Shown: piece by piece, positions 1 through 8,060 of the stretch | Position numbering within the stretch: the stretch's first letter is position 1 | Layout of the letters: every line of letters begins with the position of its first letter | From: Streptomyces sp. NRRL WC-3605 | GTDB lineage: Bacteria > Actinomycetota > Actinomycetes > Streptomycetales > Streptomycetaceae | NCBI RefSeq assembly: GCF_001509795.1 | Contig: NZ_LLZN01000001.1 | Location: 1-64,000 of the forward strand | Direction: 5' to 3' | DNA: 64,000 nucleotides | Translations under genes and position numbers: made by a program | Notes under the pieces: generated by a model | Database searches by the model: none | What the model saw: the letters and a program-made list of their open reading frames with translations, nothing else | Told to the model about the DNA's origin: nothing

Positions 1-51
1 CGATGGTACTGCAGGGGGGACCCTGTGGGAGAGTAGGACACCGCCGAACAA
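1..51 (+). rRNA. rrf: 5S ribosomal RNA, 3' end only
   Basis: The first 51 bases match the 3' part of a Streptomyces 5S rRNA, including the GATGGTACTGCAGGGGG helix region and the closing CACCGCCGAAC. The 5' part and the rest of the rrn operon lie outside the window. A strong hairpin follows at once, as expected at the end of an rrn operon. The exact mature 3' end is uncertain by a few bases. Confidence 0.9.
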
Positions 52-57
52 TTTTTG

Positions 58-93
58 AGAAAGGGCTCACACCTTACGGTGTGGGCCCTTTCT
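58..93 (+). terminator. rrn operon intrinsic terminator
   Basis: The arms AGAAAGGGC (58-66) and GCCCTTTCT (85-93), plus CACACC (68-73) and GGTGTG (78-83), pair around a TTAC loop with one T-G position between the two blocks. It follows directly after the 5S rRNA and ends rRNA transcription before the next gene. Confidence 0.9.
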
Positions 94-111
94 GCATTTA
101 AGCTCGGGTTT

Positions 112-756
112 ATGCGCTACGACCTCGTCATTTTCGACAACGACGGAGTACTCGTCGACAGTGAGCCCATTTCCAACCGGCTCCTCGCGGCCTACCTGAC
201 CGAGCTCGGGCACCCGACGTCGTACGAGGACTCCATCCGGGACTACATGGGGTCGGCGATGCACCGGGTGCACGACCTGGTGCTCGAGCGCACGGGGGAG
301 CGGCTTCCGGCGGACTTCGACGATGTCTTCCACGCCCGGGTGTTCGCCGCCTTCGAGCGGGAGCTGAAGCCCGTGGCCGGCGCTGTGGAGGTCCTGGAGG
401 CACTCTCGGCGCGCGGAGTGCCGTACTGCGTGGCGTCCTCGGGGAGCCATGAGCGGATCAGGGTGGGGCACCGGACGACGGGCCTGGACCGGTGGTTCGA
501 CGACGCCCGGATCTTCAGTTCGCAGGATGTGGGGCGGGGGAAACCCGCGCCGGACCTCTTCCTTCATGCCGCCCGGCGGATGGGGGTCGGGCCCGAGCGG
601 TGTGTCGTCGTCGAGGACAGTCCGCTGGGAGTGCGGGCGGCCGTGGCAGCGGGGATGGACGTCCTCGGTTTCACCGCCATGACGCCGGCCGAGCGATTGT
701 CCGGGGCGAACGAACTCTTCTCCGACATGGGCGAGTTGGTCGGCCTGCTGGGCTGA
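112..756 (+). CDS. HAD-family hydrolase, beta-phosphoglucomutase/phosphatase-like
   Basis: This is a 214-residue soluble HAD-superfamily enzyme, probably a phosphatase or phosphomutase acting on a small sugar phosphate. Motif I, DNDGVLVDSEP, is near the N-terminus. It normally reads DxD with the first Asp as nucleophile. A helical cap follows, then motif II (VASSGS), the motif III lysine (GRGKPAPDLF) and motif IV (VVEDSPLGVRAA). The start at ATG 112 puts motif I about 8 residues in. An upstream in-frame TTG would lie inside the rrn terminator and is unlikely. The substrate cannot be told from sequence. Confidence 0.85.
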   Translation: MRYDLVIFDNDGVLVDSEPISNRLLAAYLTELGHPTSYEDSIRDYMGSAMHRVHDLVLERTGERLPADFDDVFHARVFAAFERELKPVAGAVEVLEALSARGVPYCVASSGSHERIRVGHRTTGLDRWFDDARIFSSQDVGRGKPAPDLFLHAARRMGVGPERCVVVEDSPLGVRAAVAAGMDVLGFTAMTPAERLSGANELFSDMGELVGLLG

Positions 757-826
757 CATTTGTCATGCCGAGGGCCGGACGATGGTTTCTACCGGCGACC
801 CCCGCCCGGCCGCGAAGCTTATGGGC

Positions 827-1612
827 ATGACGACGAACACGGGGACGGCCGAGGGAAGCACGACCGAGGTAAGCACGACCGAGAAGAGCGCGACCGGCGG
901 GCGGAACAGGCGGCTGCGGAACTTCCTGCCGCTGATAGTCGACGTTGCGGTGCCGCTCGGGGCGTACTACCTGTTGAAGAACGGCTTCGGGATGAGCACT
1001 CTGATGGCGCTCGCGCTCAGCAGTGTCGTGCCGGCCGTCCGTACCGGGTGGAGCGTGTGGCGGGCGCGGGAGGTCAACGGGATGGCCGCGCTCATCCTGG
1101 TCGTGAACGTCGTCTCGCTGCTGCTGAGCTTCGTGGCGGGCGACCCGCGGCTGATGATGGCCAAGGACAGCGCCATCAGCAGCACGATCGGGATCGGCAT
1201 CATCGTCTCGGTCGTCCTGGGCAGGCCGATGATGACGGCCGGGATGAAGCCCTGGGTGGTCAAGGGCGACGCGGGCCGGGAGGCCGCCTGGGCGCGGCTA
1301 CAGGGGGGTTCGGCGCGGTTCCGGCGGGCCGAGCGGATGTTCTCGCTGGTGTGGGGTGTGGTCCTGCTCGCCGAGTGTGTCGTACGGGTCGTGGGGGCGT
1401 ACAGCTTGCCGGTGGACACCATGGTGTGGCTCGGCAACGTGATCATGATCGTCGCGATGGTGCTCGGCTTCCTCGTCGGTGGGGCGCTGGGCGCGGGTCC
1501 GATGGCCGCGATGGTCGTCGCCGAGACGAAGGCGTGGGCCGAGCGGGAGGCACGCCAGGGCGAGCCCGTGGTGAGCGGTCCGGCCACCGCGCCTCTGATC
1601 GCCGCCGCTTGA
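827..1612 (+). CDS. VC0807-like integral membrane protein
   Basis: This protein of about 261 residues has a polar, Thr-rich N-terminus of roughly 25 residues and then about six hydrophobic segments, such as FLPLIVDVAVPLGAYYLL and TIGIGIIVSVVLG. It ends in a short charged tail. It resembles the VC0807 family of uncharacterised bacterial membrane proteins and no function is known to me. In-frame starts at 782 (GAGGG upstream), 821 and 827 are possible. I chose 827 because it begins the typical Thr/Ser-rich leader, but the choice is uncertain. The gene stands between a HAD enzyme and an MFS exporter on the same strand. Confidence 0.7.
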   Translation: MTTNTGTAEGSTTEVSTTEKSATGGRNRRLRNFLPLIVDVAVPLGAYYLLKNGFGMSTLMALALSSVVPAVRTGWSVWRAREVNGMAALILVVNVVSLLLSFVAGDPRLMMAKDSAISSTIGIGIIVSVVLGRPMMTAGMKPWVVKGDAGREAAWARLQGGSARFRRAERMFSLVWGVVLLAECVVRVVGAYSLPVDTMVWLGNVIMIVAMVLGFLVGGALGAGPMAAMVVAETKAWAEREARQGEPVVSGPATAPLIAAA

Positions 1613-1678
1613 AGCTGAGGGAAATTCAGCTTTGGCTGGATCTACCCACGGGTACCCCGGGGCCCTACGCTCGCCGCC

Positions 1679-2902
1679 ATGACTGATGTGCTGCGGCGCG
1701 GCAGGGCCTCGCTGGCGTTCGGTTTCCTCGCGCAGGGCGTCGCCTTCGCTCTGCTCGTGACGCGGATCCCGGCCATCCAGGACCGGTACGGGGTGTCCGA
1801 CGCGCTGCTGCCGGCGTTCCTGGCGGCCGTGCCGATCCTCGCCGGTGTCGGCAGCGTCACGACCGAGCGGCTGGTGCGGCGTATCCGTCCCAGTCGGCTG
1901 CTGCGCTGGTCGCAGCCCGTGGTGCTGCTGGCGCTGCTCGGTGTGGGGGCCGGGGACACGATGGTCGAACTGGCCGTCTCGCTGGCGGCGTTCGGGCTGG
2001 CCGTGGGGGCGCTGGACGCGACGATGAACATGCTCGGGGTGAGTCTGCAGCGGGCGTACGGGCGGAGCATCATGCTCAGCTTCCACGCGGCGTACAGCCT
2101 GGGCGGGATCGTGGGGGCCTCGCTGGCGTGGGCGGGGGCGCACTGGGATCTGCCGTTGGCGGTGTCGTATCTGCCGGTCGTCGTGGTGCTGTTGCCGGCC
2201 GCGCTGGTGGGGAGCCGGTGGTACGTCGACGCCGCGAAGACGGAGGCGCCCGCGGCGCGGGACGCGGGGGAGGGCGGGCAGCAGGCCGTCGCGTTCAAGC
2301 TGCTGCTGCCGCTGTGTCTGGTGATGACCTTCGCGTACATCGGTGACTCGACGGTCTCCAACTGGAGTGCGAAGTACCTCCAGGACGTGCTGGGCAGCTC
2401 CGAGCAGCTGGCGACCGTGCCGTACAACGTGTACATGGTGACCACGCTGCTGGGGCGGGCCATCGGGGACTTCGGGGTGCGGCGGCTCGGGGCGGTGACC
2501 GTGGTGCGGCTGGGGGCGCTGGTGGCGGCCGCCGGGTTCGCGGTGGTGGCGTCGGCGCCGGGCGCGTGGGTCGGGATGCTGGGGTTCACCCTGCTCGGGC
2601 TGGGGCTGTGCGTGCTGGTGCCGCAGACGTTCGCGGCGGCCGGGAGGCTGTTCCCGGGGGCGTCGGACGCGGCCGTCGCACGGCTGAACGTCTTCAACTA
2701 CGTCGGCTTCCTGATCGGTTCGCCTCTGGTGGGGGCGCTGGGCGACGCGTGGAGCTATCGCGGGGCGATGCTGGTGCCGATGGTGTTGGTGCTGGTGACG
2801 CTCGTGTACGCCCCTTCGTTCGCCGCGCGGCCGGACCGATACGGTGGCGGGCATGAGCGGCCGCGCACAGCTGATGTGGGACCAGGCAGTAACGGGCTAT
2901 GA
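1679..2902 (+). CDS. MFS transporter
   Basis: This 407-residue protein has about twelve hydrophobic helices in two halves separated by a charged loop near residue 190 (DAAKTEAPAARDAGEGG). That is the usual major facilitator superfamily layout, and it probably exports or imports a small solute by proton coupling. The substrate is unknown. The start is ATG 1679. The 3' end overlaps the downstream acuC-like gene by about 50 bases in another frame, which suggests coupled expression. Confidence 0.85.
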   Translation: MTDVLRRGRASLAFGFLAQGVAFALLVTRIPAIQDRYGVSDALLPAFLAAVPILAGVGSVTTERLVRRIRPSRLLRWSQPVVLLALLGVGAGDTMVELAVSLAAFGLAVGALDATMNMLGVSLQRAYGRSIMLSFHAAYSLGGIVGASLAWAGAHWDLPLAVSYLPVVVVLLPAALVGSRWYVDAAKTEAPAARDAGEGGQQAVAFKLLLPLCLVMTFAYIGDSTVSNWSAKYLQDVLGSSEQLATVPYNVYMVTTLLGRAIGDFGVRRLGAVTVVRLGALVAAAGFAVVASAPGAWVGMLGFTLLGLGLCVLVPQTFAAAGRLFPGASDAAVARLNVFNYVGFLIGSPLVGALGDAWSYRGAMLVPMVLVLVTLVYAPSFAARPDRYGGGHERPRTADVGPGSNGL

Positions 2903-4019
2903 CTTCGGCCGGGACCATCCCATGGACCCGGTGCGCCTCGGTCTGACCAGGAAACTCGTCGAAGCCTTCGAGCTGGACCGGCACGTGGACGTCGTCGCGG
3001 CCCAGCCGGCCGGTGAGTCGACCCTGCGGCTGGTGCACCGGGAGGACTACATCGCGGCCGTGAAGGCGGCGTCGGCCGACCCGCGGTCCGCCGACCAGTC
3101 GTACGGGCTCGGCACGCTGGACGATCCGGCGTTCGCCGGGATGCACGACGTGTCGGCGCTGATCGCCGGGCAGTCGGTGGGGGCGGCGGAGGCGGTGTGG
3201 CGGGGGAGCGCGCTGCACGCGGTGAACTTCGCGGGCGGGCTGCACCACGCGATGCCGGCCGCCGCGTCCGGGTTCTGCATCTACAACGACGCGGCGCTGG
3301 CGATCGCCCGGCTGCTGGAGCTGGGTGCGGAGCGGGTGGCTTACGTGGACGTCGACGTGCACCACGGGGACGGGGTGCAGGCGGCGTTCTGGGAGGACCC
3401 GCGGGTGCTGACGATCTCGCTGCACGAGCACCCCGCGACGCTGTTCCCGCAGACCGGGTGGCCGCAGGAGACCGGGGCCGCCGAGGGGTCGGCGGTGAAC
3501 GTGGCGCTGCCGGCGGGCACCGGGGACGAGGGCTGGCTGCGGGCGTTCCACGCCGTGGTGCCGGAGCTGCTCGCGGACTTCCGCCCGCAGGTGCTGGTGA
3601 CACAGCACGGGGCCGACACGCACTTCGAGGACCCGCTGGCGCATCTGGCGGTGTCGCTGGACGCGCAGCGGGCCGTGCAGGTGGCGTGCCACGACCTGGC
3701 GCACGAGTACGCCGACGGGAAGTGGCTCGCGCTGGGCGGGGGCGGGTACGCCGTGGTCGAGGTGGTGCCTCGGTCGTGGACGCATCTGGTGGCGATCGCG
3801 GCGGGGCGGCCGATCGAGCCGACGGCGCTGATCCCGGAGAGCTGGCGGCGGGAAGTGTACGCACGGACGCGGCAGTTGGGGCCGGCCCGGATGACCGACG
3901 GGCGGTGGCCGGTGGCCTGGGCGGACTGGGATGCGGGGTACGACCCCGCGGACCGGCTGGACCAGGCGGTGCTGGCGACGCGCAAGGCGGTGTTTCCGCT
4001 GCGGGGGCTGCTCGCCTGA
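2853..4019 (+). CDS. acuC: Class I histone-deacetylase-fold protein, AcuC type
   Basis: This 388-residue zinc hydrolase of the arginase/deacetylase fold resembles bacterial AcuC, which deacetylates acetyl-CoA synthetase and other lysine-acetylated proteins. The active-site HH pair is near residues 131-132 (GGLHHAMPAAASGF). The metal site DVDVHHGDG lies near residues 166-174. The GGGGY motif near the C-terminus matches the GGGGY loop of the family. ATG 2853 is preferred over GTG 2844 because the protein then starts in the conserved region. The gene overlaps the MFS gene upstream. Its last codons form one copy of a 31-bp repeat that continues into the intergenic region. Confidence 0.85.
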   Translation: MSGRAQLMWDQAVTGYDFGRDHPMDPVRLGLTRKLVEAFELDRHVDVVAAQPAGESTLRLVHREDYIAAVKAASADPRSADQSYGLGTLDDPAFAGMHDVSALIAGQSVGAAEAVWRGSALHAVNFAGGLHHAMPAAASGFCIYNDAALAIARLLELGAERVAYVDVDVHHGDGVQAAFWEDPRVLTISLHEHPATLFPQTGWPQETGAAEGSAVNVALPAGTGDEGWLRAFHAVVPELLADFRPQVLVTQHGADTHFEDPLAHLAVSLDAQRAVQVACHDLAHEYADGKWLALGGGGYAVVEVVPRSWTHLVAIAAGRPIEPTALIPESWRREVYARTRQLGPARMTDGRWPVAWADWDAGYDPADRLDQAVLATRKAVFPLRGLLA

Positions 4020-4149
4020 GCCGTGGTCTCGTGGCGGGCTGTTCGCACAGTGATGTGGGGGCTGCTCGCCCAGGAGGTGGTCCGATGGTGGGCCGCTCAC
4101 CCGGGAGGTGGTCCGGTGGCAGGCCGCTCACCCGGGAGGTGTTCCATTA
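4007..4149 (+). repeat. Degenerate 31-bp direct repeats at the acuC 3' end
   Basis: Copies begin near 4007, 4038, 4061, 4092 and 4123 with core GCCGCTCACCCGGGAGGTGG. The last two are nearly identical and exactly 31 bases apart, and the first lies inside the acuC coding end. The step between the second and third copies is 23 bases, so the array has suffered a deletion or is very diverged. No function is evident. Confidence 0.7.
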
Positions 4150-4181
4150 GCCCGACCGTGGGGTCTTTGCCCGGTTCGGGC
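4150..4181 (+). terminator. Probable intrinsic terminator after acuC
   Basis: GCCCGACCG (4150-4158) pairs with CGGTTCGGGC (4172-4181) with a one-base bulge, and is followed by TTTCG. It closes the repeat array and lies 35 bases before the next start codon. Confidence 0.5.
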
Positions 4182-4216
4182 TTTCGTGGGGTGTCCGGTC
4201 CGCCAGCATCGCTGGG

Positions 4217-5032
4217 GTGCTGAGTACCGCGGCGCTTCGCGCTCATCTCGTGGCCGTGGGGCTGGCCGGGACCGTGGCGACCTCGCGTGAGGCGAGTCTG
4301 AGGAGCTACCGGCTGTTCGCCGCCCGGGACCCCCGGGTGCTCATCGGGCTGGATCCCGAGGGGGTCTGGGGGCAGCGCGAGCTGCTGGCCCTGATGGCGG
4401 AGAAGTGTGGGGTTTCGGCCGATCCTGGCTGTGTCTCGGGGCCCGATGCGATCGATCCGGAACGGACTCTGACCGCTCTGGACGCCTTTTCCGACCGGAT
4501 CGCGAGGGTCGCCCAGCATGGCGGGCCGGTGCTCCTGGGCACCGGCCACCCTCACCGGCTGCTCGGGTTCTACGGTGCCCTGGCAGACGCGCTCTCGGCG
4601 GCGGGGTGTGCCGTCCTCACCCCCGCGCATGGTCGCCGTGTCGACATAACGACCCGGTTCGGTCTACGTACGTACAACCTCGCTTACGTACGGGGAGTCG
4701 CGCTGGTGCGGGCGCCCGACGCGTCCCGCTCCGGTTGTGAGCCCGGCGCACACTCGCACTCCCCCCTCCCGGTTCGCCTCGCGCTGGCCGCCGCCGCCGA
4801 GGCCGGCGGGCCGCTGCCGCACCTCGTGATCGGTGACCACGGCTGGGTCTGCGGGGCAGGTCAGCTGGGGTTCGAGGCCATTGGGCTCGCCGATACCAAT
4901 GACCCCGCGCTCTTCGTGGGGGAGGCCGAGGGGTCCGTGTCCGTCGCCGTTCCACTTGATGACGCCGTGCGGTCCGATTACTACCGGCCGCTTACCCGCT
5001 ACGTACTCAATCGAGCGTGTCTGTCACAGTAG
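4217..5032 (+). CDS. Conserved actinobacterial protein, phosphatase-annotated family
   Basis: This 271-residue soluble protein is conserved in Streptomyces next to the BldC-like gene and is usually annotated only as a phosphatase. Visible landmarks are a hydrophobic strand followed by GTGHPHRLLGFY near residues 110-122 and a second conserved region LVIGDHGWVCGAGQLGFEAIGLADTNDP near the C-terminus. Neither gives a catalytic assignment I can defend. GTG 4217 is the only reasonable start. It lies after a hairpin and is probably transcribed separately from acuC. Confidence 0.65.
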   Translation: MLSTAALRAHLVAVGLAGTVATSREASLRSYRLFAARDPRVLIGLDPEGVWGQRELLALMAEKCGVSADPGCVSGPDAIDPERTLTALDAFSDRIARVAQHGGPVLLGTGHPHRLLGFYGALADALSAAGCAVLTPAHGRRVDITTRFGLRTYNLAYVRGVALVRAPDASRSGCEPGAHSHSPLPVRLALAAAAEAGGPLPHLVIGDHGWVCGAGQLGFEAIGLADTNDPALFVGEAEGSVSVAVPLDDAVRSDYYRPLTRYVLNRACLSQ

Positions 5033-5161
5033 GTCGCCGATGGCTGCACCTCTTCCCCACTCGCATCATGCGCACCTACATTGGGGAGTGAGCACGCAAC
5101 GACGAAGAGTCACCGGAAGGGGAAGCCGGTGCCCGTCGAGTGCGGAAGGTTCAGGTGTGTC

Positions 5162-5374
5162 ATGGCTGCAGCTGGCGAGAGGCCTCTGAACGAGGTTCAG
5201 TTCCTTACCGTGGCGGAGGTCGCCTCGGTGATGCGAGTGTCGAAGATGACCGTGTACCGGCTGGTGCACAGCGGTCATCTGCCCGCGATCCGGGTGGGAC
5301 GGTCGTTCCGTGTCCCGGAGCAAGCGGTTCACGAGTACCTCCGCGAGAGTTACGTGGGGGTGGAAACCGCCTGA
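5162..5374 (+). CDS. bdtA: BldC-like MerR/excisionase-type DNA-binding protein
   Basis: This 70-residue protein is almost entirely one winged helix-turn-helix. The core is FLTVAEVASVMRVSKMTVYR, followed by LVHSGHLPAIRVGRSFRVPE, the wing typical of BldC and excisionase proteins. It is expected to bind DNA head-to-tail as a small transcription regulator. The S. coelicolor gene in this position, SCO3328, was named bdtA as a BldD target, as I recall, so a developmental role is likely. ATG 5162 gives the compact form. An in-frame extension to 5081 is possible but shows no conservation I recognise. bS22 lies next downstream. Confidence 0.85.
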   Translation: MAAAGERPLNEVQFLTVAEVASVMRVSKMTVYRLVHSGHLPAIRVGRSFRVPEQAVHEYLRESYVGVETA

Positions 5375-5429
5375 CGGCAGTGGGCCGGGGGGTGCCCGGG
5401 ACCGCCGGTGACCCCCCTCGCCCCCTCGA

Positions 5430-5459
5430 TTACGACCTCAGCGCTCGGGCGGGTAGGCT
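5430..5459 (+). promoter_or_regulatory. Candidate vegetative promoter for bS22
   Basis: TTACGA (5430-5435) and TAGGCT (5454-5459) are separated by 18 bases. They resemble the -35 and -10 boxes used by the main Streptomyces sigma factor HrdB. The position is about 70 bases before the bS22 start. Prediction only. Confidence 0.5.
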
Positions 5460-5528
5460 AGCCCCTCGTAGGTCGTGTGGGCCCATGGCGCCCAAACACC
5501 GAGTGATGAGAAGTGAGCGAGGGTAGTC

Positions 5529-5627
5529 GTGGGCTCTGTTATCAAGAAGCGGCGCAAGCGGATGGCCAAGAAGAAGCACCGCAAGCTGCTCAAGCGCACG
5601 CGCGTTCAGCGTCGCAACAAGAAGTAG
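5529..5627 (+). CDS. Small ribosomal subunit protein bS22 (AURKAIP1/COX24-like)
   Basis: This 32-residue, extremely basic protein starts [19 protein letters not shown] and ends RVQRRNKK. It matches the very short actinobacterial ribosomal protein seen near the decoding centre of mycobacterial ribosomes. It starts at GTG 5529 with GAGGG five bases upstream and is followed directly by a strong terminator. The gene is easily missed because of its length. Its separate promoter and terminator suggest a short, abundant transcript. Confidence 0.85.
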   Translation: MGSVIKKRRKRMAKKKHRKLLKRTRVQRRNKK

Positions 5628-5651
5628 GCGGCGCCGCGCCAAGCGGCGTGT

Positions 5652-5687
5652 CTGTGGCCCCCCACCGCATCCGGTGGGGGGCCACAG
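5652..5687 (+). terminator. Intrinsic terminator after bS22
   Basis: There are perfect 15-bp arms, CTGTGGCCCCCCACC (5652-5666) and its complement (5673-5687), with a six-base loop. It lies 25 bases after the bS22 stop codon. Confidence 0.85.
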
Positions 5688-5815
5688 GTGTATGACGGGG
5701 GAATTCCCGTCACGTCACGCATCGGGTGGTCATCACAGCGCAACATCCACCCGCTAAGTTGGCGGCACACGGGGAACTCGGCTGGGGTACGAGGGCTGGA
5801 AGGAAGGCGCTGATC

Positions 5816-6877
5816 TTGGGCAAGGTCGTGCTCGTCACCGGGGTGGCCCGTCAACTCGGAGGCCGCTTCGTACGCCGCATCCAGCGGGACCCCCAGGTGG
5901 ACCGGGTGATCGCCGTGGACGCTGTCCCGCCGGAGCACCACCTGGGCGGCGCGGACTTCATCCAGGCCGACATCCGGCAGCCCACCATCGCGCGGGTGCT
6001 CGCGGAGAGCGGCGCCGACACCGTCGTGCACATGGACGTGACGGGGACCGCCCTGGCCAGCGGGAGCCGGACCACGGTCAAGGAGACCAACGTCATCGGG
6101 ACGATGCAGCTCCTCGGCGCCTGCCAGAAGTCCCCCCTGGTCAAACGGCTGGTGGTGAAGTCCAGTACGAACGTCTACGGGTCGGCGCCCCGCGACCCGG
6201 CCGTCTTCACCGAGACCACCCCGCCCAAGTCGCTGCCCAGCGGCGGCTTCGCCAAGGACACCGTCGAGGTCGAGGGCTATGTGCGCGGGTTCGCCCGGCG
6301 CCGGCCCGACGTCGCCGTGTGCGTGCTGCGGTTCGCCAACATCCTCGGCCCCACCGCGGACACCCCGCTCGCCTCGTACTTCTCGCTGCCTGTCCTGCCG
6401 ACCGTCCTCGGGTACGACCCGCGGCTGCAGTTCGTGCACGAGGACGACGTCATCGAGGTGCTGCGCATCGCCTCGCACGAGCCGCGCCGGGGCACGCTCA
6501 ACAGCGGCACCTTCAACATCGCCGGGGACGGCGTCCTGCTGCTCTCCCAGTGCGCGCGGCGGCTGGGCCGGCCCACGGTCCCCCTGCTGCTGCCCGCCGT
6601 GACGTGGGCGGGCAGCCTGGTGCGTACGCTGGGCATGTCGGACTTCTCGCCGGAGCAGATCCGGTTGCTCACCCACGGCCGGGTGGTGTCCACGGACCAG
6701 ATGCGCGAGACCCTCGGTTTCCAGCCGAAGTACACGACGGTCCAGACGTTCGCGGACTTCGCGGGCAGCCGCGGCCCGGGACTGCTGCCGCCCGAGGCCC
6801 TCGCGGGGGCCGTCGACCGGATCGCCGCGCTGCCCGTCCTGGACGGCGGTCAGCCCCCGACGCAGAGCGCCAACTGA
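5816..6877 (+). CDS. NAD-dependent epimerase/dehydratase family protein (extended SDR)
   Basis: This 353-residue extended short-chain dehydrogenase has a Rossmann fold. A modified cofactor loop, VLVTGVARQLGGRFVRR, is at the N-terminus, in place of the textbook GxxGxxG. A strand ending DAVPPEHH may bind the cofactor ribose. The usual catalytic YxxxK is not obvious. The start is TTG 5816, with GGAAGG 8 bases upstream; the longer in-frame reading to 5726 lacks a binding site. The acyltransferase gene starts 14 bases downstream, so the two are probably one operon. The substrate is unknown. Confidence 0.8.
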   Translation: MGKVVLVTGVARQLGGRFVRRIQRDPQVDRVIAVDAVPPEHHLGGADFIQADIRQPTIARVLAESGADTVVHMDVTGTALASGSRTTVKETNVIGTMQLLGACQKSPLVKRLVVKSSTNVYGSAPRDPAVFTETTPPKSLPSGGFAKDTVEVEGYVRGFARRRPDVAVCVLRFANILGPTADTPLASYFSLPVLPTVLGYDPRLQFVHEDDVIEVLRIASHEPRRGTLNSGTFNIAGDGVLLLSQCARRLGRPTVPLLLPAVTWAGSLVRTLGMSDFSPEQIRLLTHGRVVSTDQMRETLGFQPKYTTVQTFADFAGSRGPGLLPPEALAGAVDRIAALPVLDGGQPPTQSAN

Positions 6878-6891
6878 GGAGCGCATCAACG

Positions 6892-7944
6892 ATGGCGGAC
6901 GCCAAGGTCATTCCGTTCGACGACGACCGGTCCCGCGGAGGCGCCGTACAGCGGCCGCCGCGGCGCCGGAGCGCGGCGAGCCGGCGCACGAACGGTGGAG
7001 GCGGGCCGGTGGGTGAGGTCCAGCCCCTGCCGGGACGGTCCCTCGCGCAGGATGATGTTCCTGTGACCCCTGAGGAAGAGCCGGCCCCGCAGTCCCCGCA
7101 CGACGGCGGTCTGGAGCGGCGCATCGCGAGCGGCCTGGCCTTCCTGCGCCGGCGCCTCACCGGGGACTACGACGTCGACGACTTCGGCTACGACGAGGAG
7201 CTCACCGACCAGGTCCTGATGTCCCTGCTGCGGCCGGTGTACGAGAAGTACTTCCGGGTCGACGTGAAGGGCGTGGAGAACATCCCGGCCGAGGGCGGCG
7301 CGCTGATCGTCGCCAACCACTCCGGGACGCTGCCGCTGGACGGCCTGATGATGCAGGTCGCCGTGCACGACCACCATCCCGCGGGACGCCATCTGCGGCT
7401 GCTCGCCGCCGATCTGGTCTTCATGCTGCCGGTCGTCAACGAACTCGCCCGCAAGCTGGGGCACACGCTGGCCTGCGCGGAGGACGCCGACCGGCTGCTC
7501 GGGCAGGGCGAGTTGGTCGGTGTGATGCCGGAGGGCTTCAAGGGCATCGGCAAGCCCTTCGGGGAGCGGTACAAGCTGCAGCGCTTCGGACGGGGCGGGT
7601 TCGTGTCCACGGCACTGCGCCGGCGCACCCCGATCATCCCGTGCTCGATCGTCGGGGCGGAGGAGATCTACCCGATGATCGGCAACGCGAAGACGCTGGC
7701 CCGGGTGCTGGGCATCCCGTACTTCCCGCTGACGCCGACCTTCCCGTGGCTGGGTCCGCTGGGCGCGATCCCCCTGCCGACGAAGTGGACGATCCAGTTC
7801 GGTGAGCCGATCCACACCGACGGCTATCCGCCGGAGGCGGCCGAGGACCCGATGCTGATGTTCAACCTCACCGACCAGGTGAGGGAGCAGATCCAGCACA
7901 CGCTCTACAAGCTGCTGGTGCAGCGCCGGTCGGTCTTCTTCTGA
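6892..7944 (+). CDS. PlsC-type 1-acylglycerol-3-phosphate acyltransferase family protein
   Basis: This protein of about 350 residues starts with roughly 100 polar, low-complexity residues, followed by an acyltransferase domain. Motif I is NHSGTLPLD, matching the NHx4D form. The substrate-binding motif PEGFKGIG follows about 85 residues later. A proline-rich region (FPLTPTFPWLGPLG) near the C-terminus may touch the membrane. It likely acylates a lysophospholipid or related glycolipid precursor. It follows the epimerase in one operon and is ended by the terminator at 7997-8040. Confidence 0.8.
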   Translation: MADAKVIPFDDDRSRGGAVQRPPRRRSAASRRTNGGGGPVGEVQPLPGRSLAQDDVPVTPEEEPAPQSPHDGGLERRIASGLAFLRRRLTGDYDVDDFGYDEELTDQVLMSLLRPVYEKYFRVDVKGVENIPAEGGALIVANHSGTLPLDGLMMQVAVHDHHPAGRHLRLLAADLVFMLPVVNELARKLGHTLACAEDADRLLGQGELVGVMPEGFKGIGKPFGERYKLQRFGRGGFVSTALRRRTPIIPCSIVGAEEIYPMIGNAKTLARVLGIPYFPLTPTFPWLGPLGAIPLPTKWTIQFGEPIHTDGYPPEAAEDPMLMFNLTDQVREQIQHTLYKLLVQRRSVFF

Positions 7945-7996
7945 CGCTCTGACGCCCTGACGTTCTGACTGGCGCGCACGCGTGACGGCCGTGTGC

Positions 7997-8040
7997 ACGA
8001 CGATGGGGCACCCCTGGTGGAAGGGGTGCCCCATCGTCGT
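7997..8040. terminator. Bidirectional terminator between convergent genes
   Basis: Perfect 18-bp arms lie at 7997-8014 and 8023-8040 (core CGATGGGGCACCCC) with an eight-base loop. The hairpin lies between the converging acyltransferase gene and rsbN and could serve both. Confidence 0.85.
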
Positions 8041-8060
8041 AGAGGCGGCTTGTGGGGCCG

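Noticed and set aside
1298..2854. Long minus-strand frame opposite the MFS transporter
   Set aside because: It is rich in Arg, His, Pro and Gln with no motif, the usual artefact opposite a high-GC coding strand. The plus-strand gene has clear transporter features.
5019..5033. Possible second BldD box upstream of the BldC-like gene
   Set aside because: It fails at three fixed positions of the consensus, so I did not list it as a feature, although BldD control of this gene is reported for S. coelicolor.
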